Shown piece by piece: positions 1 through 6,915 of a DNA stretch of 15,658 nucleotides. The DNA is taken from the NCBI GenBank assembly GCA_023254755.1, contig JALRKU010000281.1, positions 1 through 15,658 on the forward strand, given 5' to 3'. Position numbers and translations under genes: made by a program. Position 1 is the stretch's first letter. Every line of letters begins with the position of its first letter. The notes under the pieces are model-generated. The model worked only from the letters and a program-made list of their open reading frames with translations. It made no database searches and was not told where the DNA came from. The stretch comes from Aeromicrobium sp. (GTDB lineage Bacteria; Actinomycetota; Actinomycetes; Propionibacteriales; Nocardioidaceae).

Positions 1-557
1 ATGCGCTCGAGCCCCACGACCGGACTCTCGCCGGCGGCGACCGCGAGGGCGAGGAGCTCTGCCACGACCGGCAGCTCCTGCTCCATCGCCGCCTCTCGTC
101 GCGCCACCGATGCACCGAGCCGCTGGTCGCACGCCATCACCCCGGCGACGAAGCCGAACCCGCACAGCGCGAGCAGCACCGGTGCGGGCGTGCGCTGCGA
201 CGACCACAGCAGCAGGCCGACTCCGAGCATCAGGCCGAACCCCGCCGCGCCCCAGACCGCCTGGCGGATCCGGAACTCCTCGACCGTCCCGCCGCGTCCG
301 AGCCGGTCAAGACGCGAGCGCACGCTGGCTGCACTGCCGACCCACTCGCCGAGGGCCGACCCGGCGCGCCGCACCGACGGCCCGAAGACAGCCAGCAGGA
401 CGTTGCCGGACCGCCCGGGAACGGAGACGTAGGGCTGCACGTCACGGACGTACGGCACGACCCGCTGCGCCAGCGAGGGCCGCCGCGTGCGTGACCAACC
501 CGACCAGATCGCCCACAGCCCGGTCGAGAGGAGCAGACCGACGATCGCGCCGCTCAT
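1..557 (-). CDS. tadC: TadC-like type II secretion system F family protein, C-terminal part cut by window edge
   Basis: The reading frame starts at ATG 557-555 and stays open for 185 codons to the left edge, so the C-terminal end is missing. Its start overlaps the stop of the preceding TadB gene (ATGA). The visible protein has an N-terminal hydrophobic segment (about residues 3-19), a soluble basic region, two more hydrophobic segments (about 102-118 and 127-142), then ELPVVAELLALAVAAG near residue 160, which resembles the opening of the T2SSF domain. TadB/TadC-type proteins form the inner-membrane platform on which the TadA ATPase drives Flp-type pilus assembly; calling this one TadC rests on its position after TadB. 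Family call is fairly sure, exact paralogue assignment is by gene order. Confidence 0.85.
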   Translation of the reverse strand, partial: MSGAIVGLLLSTGLWAIWSGWSRTRRPSLAQRVVPYVRDVQPYVSVPGRSGNVLLAVFGPSVRRAGSALGEWVGSAASVRSRLDRLGRGGTVEEFRIRQAVWGAAGFGLMLGVGLLLWSSQRTPAPVLLALCGFGFVAGVMACDQRLGASVARREAAMEQELPVVAELLALAVAAGESPVVGLER

Positions 558-1414
558 GCGAGGATCCGCCGTTCCTCGGGAAGTCGACCGATCCACGTCA
601 TCAGGCGGTAGGAGACGACGCACGCGATCGCGCCGCCGACCAGGATGAGCGTGCCGGTGGGCGTGGCGAAGCGCTGCACCACGTCGCCCTGCAGACTCAT
701 CAGGAGCAGGACGACCCACGGCGCGGCGACCGCGAGCCGCGCTCCGGTGACCGTCCAGGACTGGCGCGCCTCGACCTCGCCGCGGGTGCGCAGGTCCTCG
801 CGGAGGTAGACGCTGAGCGAGCGCAGCACCCGTCCGAGGTCGCCGCCACCGACGTCGCGAGCGATGCGCAGCGCCTCGACGACCCGGTCGCCCGTGGGGT
901 CGGCGAGTCGCTCCTTCAGCAGGTCGAGCGACTGGTGGAAGCGACCCGACGACTGGTAGTCGCGGGCGAACAGCACGAACGGATCGCGAAGCCCCGCAGG
1001 CCCACGCTCGCCGAGCTGGATCAGGGCGTCGGGCAGCGAAAGACCCGCCCGGACGGCGGACGTCAGGTTGTCGACGGCGTCGGGCCACAGCGCGGCGTGC
1101 TCCCGTCGGCGGCGGGCAGCGCGCGATCGGAGGAGAACGGCCGGCAGCGCTCCCGCAGCCACCGCACCGACGACTCCGAGGACGGCCACACCCGAGAGCC
1201 CCGCACCGACGACGAAGCCGACGAGCGCGCAGCCGAGGCAGAGCCCGATCAGCTGCCACGGCGCGACGCCGGTGACTCCGGCCGCGTTGAGGAGGTCGGC
1301 GACCGGATTGCTGCGGCGGGTGGCGCGCTTCCGGGGTCGCCACTCCGGGTCGAGCACCGCCCACGCCACCATGGCCAGTCCGAGGCCGAGGAGAAATCCG
1401 GTCAGGGCGCCCAT
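554..1414 (-). CDS. tadB: TadB-like type II secretion system F family protein (Tad pilus platform)
   Basis: A 286-residue membrane protein. Hydrophobic segments lie at about residues 5-20, 54-75, 76-95, 226-242 and 255-270. Between them is a cytoplasmic T2SSF-type domain (about 105-220) including ALWPDAVDNLTSAVRAGLSL and the later IARDVGGGDLGRVL stretch typical of TadB. TadB and TadC form the inner-membrane platform for Flp pilus assembly. ATG 1414-1412 lies inside the last codons of the TadA gene (13-nt overlap) behind a modest GAGG purine run, and the stop overlaps the TadC start, so the three genes are translationally coupled. Length is normal for the family. Confidence 0.9.
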   Translation of the reverse strand: MGALTGFLLGLGLAMVAWAVLDPEWRPRKRATRRSNPVADLLNAAGVTGVAPWQLIGLCLGCALVGFVVGAGLSGVAVLGVVGAVAAGALPAVLLRSRAARRRREHAALWPDAVDNLTSAVRAGLSLPDALIQLGERGPAGLRDPFVLFARDYQSSGRFHQSLDLLKERLADPTGDRVVEALRIARDVGGGDLGRVLRSLSVYLREDLRTRGEVEARQSWTVTGARLAVAAPWVVLLLMSLQGDVVQRFATPTGTLILVGGAIACVVSYRLMTWIGRLPEERRILA

Positions 1415-2640
1415 CGACCCGCCTCGAGCACTCGGTCGAGGTCGATCCCGGCGACCTGGAACGGCTCGTCCCGAGCGGGGCGGCCGTGGCCGCGTACCCA
1501 GCCACCACCCCGGCGCAGGTAGACGGGCTCGGCCTCGATGATCCCGTTCTCGACCCGGCCGGTGACCGCCACGACCTCTCGAACTGCGCGGCGCCCCTCA
1601 GGGTCGATGCCGGTGTGGACCACGAGGTCGACCGACGTCGCGACCGTCGGGACCACGAACCGGGACCCGATGTTGTCGCCGGCGAGCAGCGGCAGGGTGC
1701 ACAGCTTGACCAGCGCCTGACGTGCCGAGCTGGCGTGGATCGACGCCATGCCGGGGAGCCCGGCGTTCAGTGCCAGGAGCAGGTCGAGGCACTCGGCAGC
1801 ACGCACCTCGCCGACCACGATGCGCGAGGGTCGCATTCGCAGCGCCTCCTTGACCAGCGCTCGCAGGTCGATCTCGCCCGTGCCCTCGAGGCCTGCTTGG
1901 CGTGTCTGCATCGCGACCCAGTCGGGGTGCGACGTGCGGAGCTCGAAGACCTCCTCGACCGAGACGAGCCGCTGGCTGCCGGGGATCGAGGAGGCGAGGC
2001 AGTTCAGCAGCGTCGTCTTGCCCGCCTGGGTGCCACCCGACACCACGATGTTGAGGCCGGCCCGCACGCTCGCGTCGAGGAACTGCGCCATCGGCGCGTC
2101 GATCGTGCCGAGCGCGACGAGGTCGTCGAGCCGGTGCGCCTTGGCGACGAACTTGCGGACGTTGACGGCCGCGAAGCCACGGGTGATGCCGTCGAGGACG
2201 ACGTGCAGGCGATGGCCGCCGGGCAGCATCGCGTCGACGAACGGCTGGCTCACGTCGAGCCGGCGCCCGCTGGACGACAGCATGCGCTCGACCAGCTCGC
2301 GCACCTGGTCGGCCGTCAGCACCACCGACGTCAGCTCCGAACGGCCGTCGCGTGCGACGAAGACCCGGTCCGGCTGGTTGATCCAGATCTCCTCGACGGT
2401 GTCGTCATCGAGGAACGGCTGCAACGGGCCGAATCCAGATACGTCGGCCAGGATCCGACCGATGACCTGCTCGGGCTGCTCGACCGGACGCACCGCCCCG
2501 GTCAGGCTGTGACGGTCGTGCTCGGCAATGACCTCGAGCGCCGCCCGCCGCACCGCGTCGGTGTCGGTGCGCGGGTCGATGCGCCGCTCGCGCACCAGGT
2601 CGCGCACGCGGTCGGCAAGTGCCGGTGCCAGCTGATCCAT
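1402..2640 (-). CDS. tadA: TadA/CpaF family secretion ATPase of the Tad pilus system
   Basis: A 412-residue soluble ATPase of the type II/IV secretion family. An N-terminal domain (about 1-160, including GFGPLQPFLDDDTVEEIWIN) precedes the nucleotide-binding domain. The Walker A motif GGTQAGKT is at about 202-209, an Asp-box-like region VSVEEVFEL at 227-234, the Walker B RIVVGEVR at 273-280 with E278, and the His-box MASIHASS around H302. All catalytic elements are present, so it should be active. It powers pilus assembly through TadB and TadC, encoded immediately downstream with overlaps. ATG 2640 follows a G-rich but poor ribosome-binding region. No cpaE/tadZ gene lies directly upstream, unlike many Tad loci. 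Family identification is secure. Confidence 0.93.
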   Translation of the reverse strand: MDQLAPALADRVRDLVRERRIDPRTDTDAVRRAALEVIAEHDRHSLTGAVRPVEQPEQVIGRILADVSGFGPLQPFLDDDTVEEIWINQPDRVFVARDGRSELTSVVLTADQVRELVERMLSSSGRRLDVSQPFVDAMLPGGHRLHVVLDGITRGFAAVNVRKFVAKAHRLDDLVALGTIDAPMAQFLDASVRAGLNIVVSGGTQAGKTTLLNCLASSIPGSQRLVSVEEVFELRTSHPDWVAMQTRQAGLEGTGEIDLRALVKEALRMRPSRIVVGEVRAAECLDLLLALNAGLPGMASIHASSARQALVKLCTLPLLAGDNIGSRFVVPTVATSVDLVVHTGIDPEGRRAVREVVAVTGRVENGIIEAEPVYLRRGGGWVRGHGRPARDEPFQVAGIDLDRVLEAGRWAP

Positions 2641-2737
2641 CCCCCGATGGCCCTTCCCCCGAAGTCGGCTTGCCGGAATCCTGCCGCAAAACGGAGAGAT
2701 CGTGAAGGGCTGTCCAGATCCGCCTGTGGACAGACGG

Positions 2738-3091
2738 TCAGAACAGACCGATCACCCACCGGCCGATGGTGAAGAGACCGATGGGGATCGAGCCGAGGAT
2801 CAGGAACACCACGCATCCGAAGACGACGTCTCCGACAAGGCCTCCCTCGACATCTCCGACGTGGTAGGAGTCCTGCCACGCGTCGTCGCGGATCGGGTGG
2901 GAGGCGAGGTACGTGTTCGCGTGGGCGAGGGTGCAGAACGAGTACTCCTGCGAGTCCTGGAAGACCCGTTCGCCCTCGTAGCTGACCAGGTGCTCTCTCC
3001 GTCCGACGATGAGCGTGATCACCTCGGGACCGTCCGAGGGCGCGGCGGCGCCGCATACCGGGCAACGTGTCTCGCCGACGTCGTCGTTCAC
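2738..3091 (-). CDS. Small zinc-finger-like protein with C-terminal membrane helix, unknown function
   Basis: A 117-residue protein when started at GTG 3091. That start is chosen because a TACCGT -10 element (3104-3099) ends 7 nt upstream, the geometry of a leaderless actinobacterial start; a GTG at 3112 would add seven residues but has neither a -10 element nor a Shine-Dalgarno. The N-terminus has CPVC (C10, C13), and C53 with H57 follow in a SFCTLAH stretch resembling TRASH/YHS-type metal-binding segments. A hydrophobic stretch at about 85-115 should be one or two membrane passes. I do not recognise a named family. It is divergent from the lipoprotein gene and shares its strand with the tad genes, 97 nt from tadA; a link to pili is not shown. 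Confidence 0.75.
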   Translation of the reverse strand: MNDDVGETRCPVCGAAAPSDGPEVITLIVGRREHLVSYEGERVFQDSQEYSFCTLAHANTYLASHPIRDDAWQDSYHVGDVEGGLVGDVVFGCVVFLILGSIPIGLFTIGRWVIGLF

Positions 3092-3098
3092 AGAGGCG

Positions 3099-3104
3099 AC
3101 GGTA
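3099..3104 (-). promoter_or_regulatory. -10 element (TACCGT) for a leaderless start at 3091
   Basis: TACCGT on the minus strand matches the actinobacterial TANNNT -10 consensus. Its last base is 7 nt from GTG 3091, so transcription would begin at or next to the start codon. No clear -35 element is seen. The inference would fail if the transcript starts elsewhere. Confidence 0.5.
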
Positions 3105-3156
3105 TCGGTCACCGAGGCGGCTTGGTGCTGCGACGATGAGACCCAAACAACCGGCC

Positions 3157-3161
3157 GGAGG
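3157..3161 (+). promoter_or_regulatory. Ribosome binding site GGAGG that decides the lipoprotein start
   Basis: GGAGG lies 4 nt before GTG 3166. The upstream ATG candidate at 3136 has no purine run at a usable distance, and starting there would give a long charged n-region. The site therefore favours the GTG, which yields a compact lipoprotein signal. Confidence 0.5.
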
Positions 3162-3165
3162 CGAT

Positions 3166-3534
3166 GTGCGACCCATCACGACCCTGGCCGTCGCGGCCGT
3201 CACCGGCCTGGCGCTCGCAGCGTGCGCCGACAGCGCCGAGGACGGTGGCGCCGGCGGTGGAGCCGACTCCTGCGGTGTCGCGGTCGGCGAGCCGGTCGGC
3301 ACAGCGACCGGCAACGAGCTCGACGACGTCGAGGGCTGCGAGGGCGCCTACTCGTCGCAGCTGAGCGTGTCGTTCGGGTGCTACCCGACCGACGGAGGTG
3401 ACCAGGAGGGCTACGGGTTCTTCGTCGAGGACTCCGACGCCGATGTGTTCCTGTTCGGCCGTCCCGGCGGAGAGTGGCGGTCGGGTCCCACCGACCTGTC
3501 GATCTCAGAGATGGCCGACCAGATCGGTTGCTAG
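3166..3534 (+). CDS. Small secreted lipoprotein of unknown function
   Basis: From GTG 3166 the product is 122 residues and opens with a textbook lipoprotein signal: Arg at 2, a hydrophobic core, and lipobox LAAC with C20 as the lipidated residue. The mature part is short and acidic, starts with a Gly/Ala/Asp-rich linker (about 25-35), and has four further cysteines (C36, C58, C72 and C122 at the very C-terminus) that could form two disulfides outside the cell. An ATG at 3136 in the same frame would add ten residues but lacks a ribosome site. I do not recognise the mature domain; it may be an actinobacterial surface lipoprotein of the DUF3558 kind, but that is a guess. Confidence 0.8.
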   Translation: MRPITTLAVAAVTGLALAACADSAEDGGAGGGADSCGVAVGEPVGTATGNELDDVEGCEGAYSSQLSVSFGCYPTDGGDQEGYGFFVEDSDADVFLFGRPGGEWRSGPTDLSISEMADQIGC

Positions 3535-3563
3535 CCCGGATGTCGACGGACAGCAGCCCTCAC

Positions 3564-3569
3564 TAGAAT
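3564..3569 (+). promoter_or_regulatory. -10 element (TAGAAT) of a leaderless promoter before the transporter
   Basis: TAGAAT fits TANNNT and sits in a locally less GC-rich patch. Its last base is 6 nt short of ATG 3576, the spacing expected when the start-codon A is the transcription start. A weak TGTCGA lies 17 bp upstream as a possible -35 element. Confidence 0.6.
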
Positions 3570-3575
3570 CTCGCC

Positions 3576-3635
3576 ATGGACGAGAGTCGAAGTACCGGCC
3601 AGGACCGCCCCACCGCCGAGGGGAGGTCCTGTTGA
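3576..3635 (+). CDS. Probable 19-codon leaderless upstream ORF overlapping the transporter gene
   Basis: The ORF reads from ATG 3576 to TGA 3633-3635 and encodes MDESRSTGQDRPTAEGRSC. Its stop shares one base with the ATG of the transporter gene (TGATG), and the transporter's GGAGGT ribosome site lies inside the small ORF. A -10 element 6 nt before its ATG implies a leaderless mRNA. Short leaderless ORFs coupled to downstream genes are known in mycobacteria and relatives. Here the role could be translational coupling or attenuation; the last sense codon is Cys. It could also be non-functional, since the transporter start has its own ribosome site. Confidence 0.5.
   Translation: MDESRSTGQDRPTAEGRSC
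3622..3627 (+). promoter_or_regulatory. Ribosome binding site GGAGGT fixing the transporter start
   Basis: GGAGGT lies 7 nt before ATG 3635. The frame is open far upstream, to 3398, but that region overlaps the lipoprotein gene and encodes no recognisable domain, so this site sets the real start. Confidence 0.7.
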
Positions 3636-4945
3636 TGGACACCGACACCCTGATCAGCTTCGGGCTGGTGCTCGTGTTCGTCCTGGTCGGCGGAGTGTTC
3701 GCCGCCACCGAGCTCGCGCTCGTCTCGCTGCGCGAGAGCCAGCTGACCCAGCTGGAGAAGCAGAGCAGCCGTGGCGCCAAGGTAGCCGAGCTGGCCCGCG
3801 ACCCCAACCGGTTCCTCGCGGCCGTGCAGATCGGCGTCACCGTGGCCGGCTTCCTGTCGGCCGCGTACGGCGCGTCCACGCTGGCGCCCGACGTCGCCCC
3901 CACGATCGCCGACCTCGGGCTGTCCGACGACGCCGCCGACGCCGTCGCGCTGGTGCTGATGACGCTGCTCATCGCCTACCTGTCCCTGGTGTTCGGCGAG
4001 CTGGTGCCCAAGCGGTTCGCGCTGCAGAGGTCCGCGCCCCTCGCGCTGGCCGTGGCTCCCCCGCTGGCCAGGTTCGCCACGCTGATGCGCCCCGTCATCT
4101 GGCTGCTGTCGAAGTCGACCAACGCGGTCGTGCGACTGCTCGGTGGCAACCCCGAGGCCGCCGGCGAGGAGATCAGCGAGGACGAGCTGCGCGACCTGGT
4201 CGGCGGCCACGAGGGCCTCGACGACGAGGAGCGCCAGATCCTGCAGGACGTGTTCGCCGCGACCGACCGCAGCGTGCGCGACGTGATGCGCCCCCGCGGC
4301 GACGTCGACTTCCTCGACGCCGGCATGCACCGCGACGAGGCCGCCGCCGCCGTGCGCGCCCGCCCGCACTCGCGCTACCCCGTGACGCGCAACCGCAACG
4401 TCGACGACGTCATCGGCTTCGTGCACGTGCGCGACCTGTTCGGCACGGCGCCGTCCGACACCAAGGTGTCCGACGTGATGCGCGAGATCCCGGCCCTGCC
4501 CGGCACCAACCGGATCCTGCCCGCGCTCAACCAGATGCGCGAGGACGGCACCCACATCGCCCTCGTGGTCGACGAGTTCGGCGGCACCGACGGCATCGTG
4601 ACCCTCGAGGACATCATCGAGGAGCTGGTCGGCGAGATCCGCGACGAGCACGACCCCGAGGAGGTCGCGCCGCTCGACGGGGTGGGCGACGACGAGGTCG
4701 ACGGCTCGCTCCACGTCGACGACTTCACCGAGCGCACCGGCATCGAGATCCCCCGCGGGCCCTACGCCACGATCGCCGGCTACGTGATCGACGCGCTCGG
4801 CCACATCCCGCAGACCGGCGACACGATCGACGTCGACGGCCACCGCTACACCGTGTCGGCCGTCGACGGGCACCGCGTCACCCGCATCGTCGTCGCCCCC
4901 GTGCCCGAGGAGACCGACGAGACGGGAGCCGAGGCGGCCTCGTGA
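3635..4945 (+). CDS. CNNM/HlyC-CorC family transporter with CBS pair
   Basis: A 436-residue membrane protein with the full domain order of the hemolysin C/CorC (CNNM) family. An N-terminal DUF21 membrane domain (about 1-165, four hydrophobic segments) contains FAATELALVSLRESQL and GELVPKRFAL. A CBS pair follows (about 206-335, with DVMRPRGDV and VVDEFGGTDGIVTLEDIIEE), then a C-terminal CorC_HlyC domain (about 350-420). Such proteins are linked to divalent-cation (Mg2+/Co2+) efflux or resistance, with the CBS pair sensing nucleotides; the cation here is not proven. The gene overlaps a small leaderless ORF at its start and the next gene at its stop (GTGA), so all three are probably on one transcript. 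Confidence 0.93.
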   Translation: MDTDTLISFGLVLVFVLVGGVFAATELALVSLRESQLTQLEKQSSRGAKVAELARDPNRFLAAVQIGVTVAGFLSAAYGASTLAPDVAPTIADLGLSDDAADAVALVLMTLLIAYLSLVFGELVPKRFALQRSAPLALAVAPPLARFATLMRPVIWLLSKSTNAVVRLLGGNPEAAGEEISEDELRDLVGGHEGLDDEERQILQDVFAATDRSVRDVMRPRGDVDFLDAGMHRDEAAAAVRARPHSRYPVTRNRNVDDVIGFVHVRDLFGTAPSDTKVSDVMREIPALPGTNRILPALNQMREDGTHIALVVDEFGGTDGIVTLEDIIEELVGEIRDEHDPEEVAPLDGVGDDEVDGSLHVDDFTERTGIEIPRGPYATIAGYVIDALGHIPQTGDTIDVDGHRYTVSAVDGHRVTRIVVAPVPEETDETGAEAAS

Positions 4946-5610
4946 CCGTCCAGCCGCCTCCCCCGCAGCAGGCCTGGCCGCCACCGCGCGAGCCCGAGCC
5001 GCGAGGCCCGAAGCTGCCGACCGTCGCGCTGGTGCTGGCGATCCTGCCCCTCATGGTCACCTGGATCGCCGGCGCCGTGCTCGGCTTCGTGCACCTGGCG
5101 CGCACGAGCGTCGACACGCCCGGCCGCGACCGCGCCGTCGCGGCGGTCGCGATCGCCGGCACCTGGATGTTCGTCGCCGTGGTCACCGTGCTCGCGGTGC
5201 TGCTGGTGCGGTCCGGCGACGGCAGCGAGGAGGGTCGACCCGCTGCCGTGGATTCGCGGTCGATCGACATCTACGACCTCGAGGTCGGCGACTGCTCGCC
5301 CGCCTTCGACGACGAGGAGGACGTGTCACGCGTCGAGGTGGTCGCCTGCGGCGAGCCGCACCTCGACGAGGTCTACCTGATCGAGGAGCTCGAGGACGGC
5401 GACTATCCCGGCGACGAGCACCTCGACGAGATCGCCGACGAGATCTGCTACCACGCGTTCGACACCTATGTCGGCACCGCCTACGAGGACAGCGACCTGG
5501 AGTACTACTGGTTCGTCCCGGACGAGGCGAGCTGGGACTACGACCACGAGGTGGTGTGCTTCCTCGAGAGCGAGGACCCGATCCGCGGATCGGTCGGCCC
5601 GCCCACCTGA
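4942..5610 (+). CDS. DUF4190-like/Septum_form-like membrane protein
   Basis: A 222-residue protein beginning at GTG 4942, which overlaps the transporter stop. A Pro-rich cytoplasmic tail (1-25) is followed by two membrane helices (about 27-52 and 66-90) in a DUF4190-like arrangement. An acidic extracellular domain has four cysteines (C118, C136, C169, C206). The order VGDC, then VVACGEPHLDEVY, then a Tyr/Trp-rich segment and VVCFL near the end matches the Septum_form family of actinobacteria, and the cysteines probably form disulfides. Function is not established for this family member. Coupling to the cation transporter suggests co-expression, not necessarily a shared task. Its stop is only 4 nt from the stop of the convergent phosphatase gene. 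Confidence 0.8.
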   Translation: MTVQPPPPQQAWPPPREPEPRGPKLPTVALVLAILPLMVTWIAGAVLGFVHLARTSVDTPGRDRAVAAVAIAGTWMFVAVVTVLAVLLVRSGDGSEEGRPAAVDSRSIDIYDLEVGDCSPAFDDEEDVSRVEVVACGEPHLDEVYLIEELEDGDYPGDEHLDEIADEICYHAFDTYVGTAYEDSDLEYYWFVPDEASWDYDHEVVCFLESEDPIRGSVGPPT

Positions 5611-5614
5611 CGGC

Positions 5615-6862
5615 TCAGGGCTCGAGGCAGGACCGCAGCTCGTCGAGGTCGTAGAACCAGGTGGCGGTGGCGTCGCACCCGGCCAGCCTCACGGGCGCCT
5701 CGTTCTGGCGCACCGCCACCAGGTGGTCGTCGCCCTTCTCGTACAGCGCCCACTCGATGTTGCCGGCCAGCCGACCCTGCACCGACCCGCGCCACGCGCT
5801 GCGCGAGTACGAGTAGTACGACGTGGCGGCCAGCTGCTGGTCGGCGCCGACGATCCGGATGCGTGCCGCGAACGGCATGATCGTCTCGCCGTGCGCGTGC
5901 CGGATGACGGCGGCCTCACCCCCGCCGGCGATCCGCTGGTCGATCTCGGAGAAGAAGCTCTTGAGCACCGGATCGGCGTGGTCGAACGAGCTGCGCTGCC
6001 CCGTGATCCCCGGACCGTAGCGGTAGAAGTTCTCGCCGTCGCGCAGCTGCGACAGCGAGATGCGCGCCGCGGTGGGCACGTACTTCGCGAACGTCACGTC
6101 GGAGTCCAACGCCATGCCCGGGGCCGTGCAGTACAGCGCGTAGACGTCCTTCGCCGCGGCGACCGGGTCGTCGATCGTCTTGACGAACGACGACGTGTAG
6201 ATCTTCTTGAGCAGTGCCTTCGAGGCGTCCTTCACCGAGTCACGGGCGCGGATCTTGCGGACCGCCGTGCTGCCCTTCGTCGTCAGCCCGCTCTCGCCGT
6301 ACAGCGACGGGTCGACCGTGCTGGTCGACCGGTCGTCGAGCGCCGTCAGCCCGGCCGACCGGAACGCCGACCGCTGCGCGGTCATGCTGTCGACCGTTCG
6401 CTGGCGATCGGTCGTCACGTACGAGATGGTGTCGCCGTCGGCCTGCGCCTGCTCGAGGAAGTCCTCGTAGGCGGCGGCCCAGCGGGTCCCGATGCCGGAC
6501 CACTCGACCGCGCCGAGCTTGCTGAGGTCGCCGTAGCCGACGCGCCGCTCGGCGACCTGGAAGGCCTGGACGTCGGCCTTGAGCCCCTTGCCCAGCGTGG
6601 TCAGCTTGCCCTTCTTGCGCGCCTTCTCCCACAGTGCGAGAACCCGCTTCTCGACGGTGTCGCTGGTCTGCGACCGCGCCCCGTGACGGGAGACGGTCTG
6701 CAGCTGGATCAGGCCGTAGCCCTCAGGTGGCGCCACGACCGAGGCGTCGGGTGTGCCGTAGGGCGTCTGGTTGGTGAACTCCTGCTCCGGCGGCAACGGG
6801 ATCGCCGAGGCGGCTCCCGATCCCAGGATCAGAGCAGAGAGGACGGCAGCGAGACGGCGCAC
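5615..6862 (-). CDS. Secreted histidine phosphatase, MINPP/phytase-like
   Basis: A 415-residue exported protein of the histidine acid phosphatase superfamily (clade 2). The start is GTG 6862, which follows a TACCGT -10 element by 6 nt, and a signal peptide (about 1-20, ending ASA) follows directly. The catalytic motif is SRHGARSQT with nucleophile H60 and R59/R63. A basic/acidic region TDRQRTVDS is at 151-159. The second half-site is HGET (324-327) followed by IMP, which aligns with the HAET-L-P signature of multiple inositol polyphosphate phosphatases but has Gly in place of Ala. It probably removes phosphate from inositol phosphates or other esters outside the cell. A second exported phosphatase gene lies just upstream on the same strand. 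Exact substrate is uncertain. Confidence 0.85.
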   Translation of the reverse strand: MRRLAAVLSALILGSGAASAIPLPPEQEFTNQTPYGTPDASVVAPPEGYGLIQLQTVSRHGARSQTSDTVEKRVLALWEKARKKGKLTTLGKGLKADVQAFQVAERRVGYGDLSKLGAVEWSGIGTRWAAAYEDFLEQAQADGDTISYVTTDRQRTVDSMTAQRSAFRSAGLTALDDRSTSTVDPSLYGESGLTTKGSTAVRKIRARDSVKDASKALLKKIYTSSFVKTIDDPVAAAKDVYALYCTAPGMALDSDVTFAKYVPTAARISLSQLRDGENFYRYGPGITGQRSSFDHADPVLKSFFSEIDQRIAGGGEAAVIRHAHGETIMPFAARIRIVGADQQLAATSYYSYSRSAWRGSVQGRLAGNIEWALYEKGDDHLVAVRQNEAPVRLAGCDATATWFYDLDELRSCLEP

Positions 6863-6868
6863 CTGACC

Positions 6869-6874
6869 ACGGTA
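6869..6874 (-). promoter_or_regulatory. -10 element (TACCGT) for the leaderless phosphatase start
   Basis: TACCGT on the minus strand ends 6 nt before GTG 6862. The hexamer and spacing are nearly the same as before the gene starting at 3091. It implies that the phosphatase has its own promoter in the 53-nt gap and is not dependent only on read-through from the metallophosphoesterase gene. Confidence 0.5.
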
Positions 6875-6915
6875 GGCGATGCGCGCCGGGAGCGGTCCGT
6901 TTCGCCGCGGTGCCT

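Noticed and set aside
2711..2732. TGTCCA/TGGACA inverted repeat behind the zinc-finger-like gene as a terminator
   Set aside because: Six-base-pair stem with a 10-nt loop and no following T-tract; too weak to call.
110..2772. Long plus-strand open frames opposite the tad genes
   Set aside because: The minus-strand frames carry Walker motifs and T2SSF domains; the antisense products are compositionally biased shadows.
3398..3634. N-terminal extension of the CNNM transporter
   Set aside because: It overlaps the lipoprotein gene in another frame, encodes no domain, and a good GGAGGT site marks ATG 3635.
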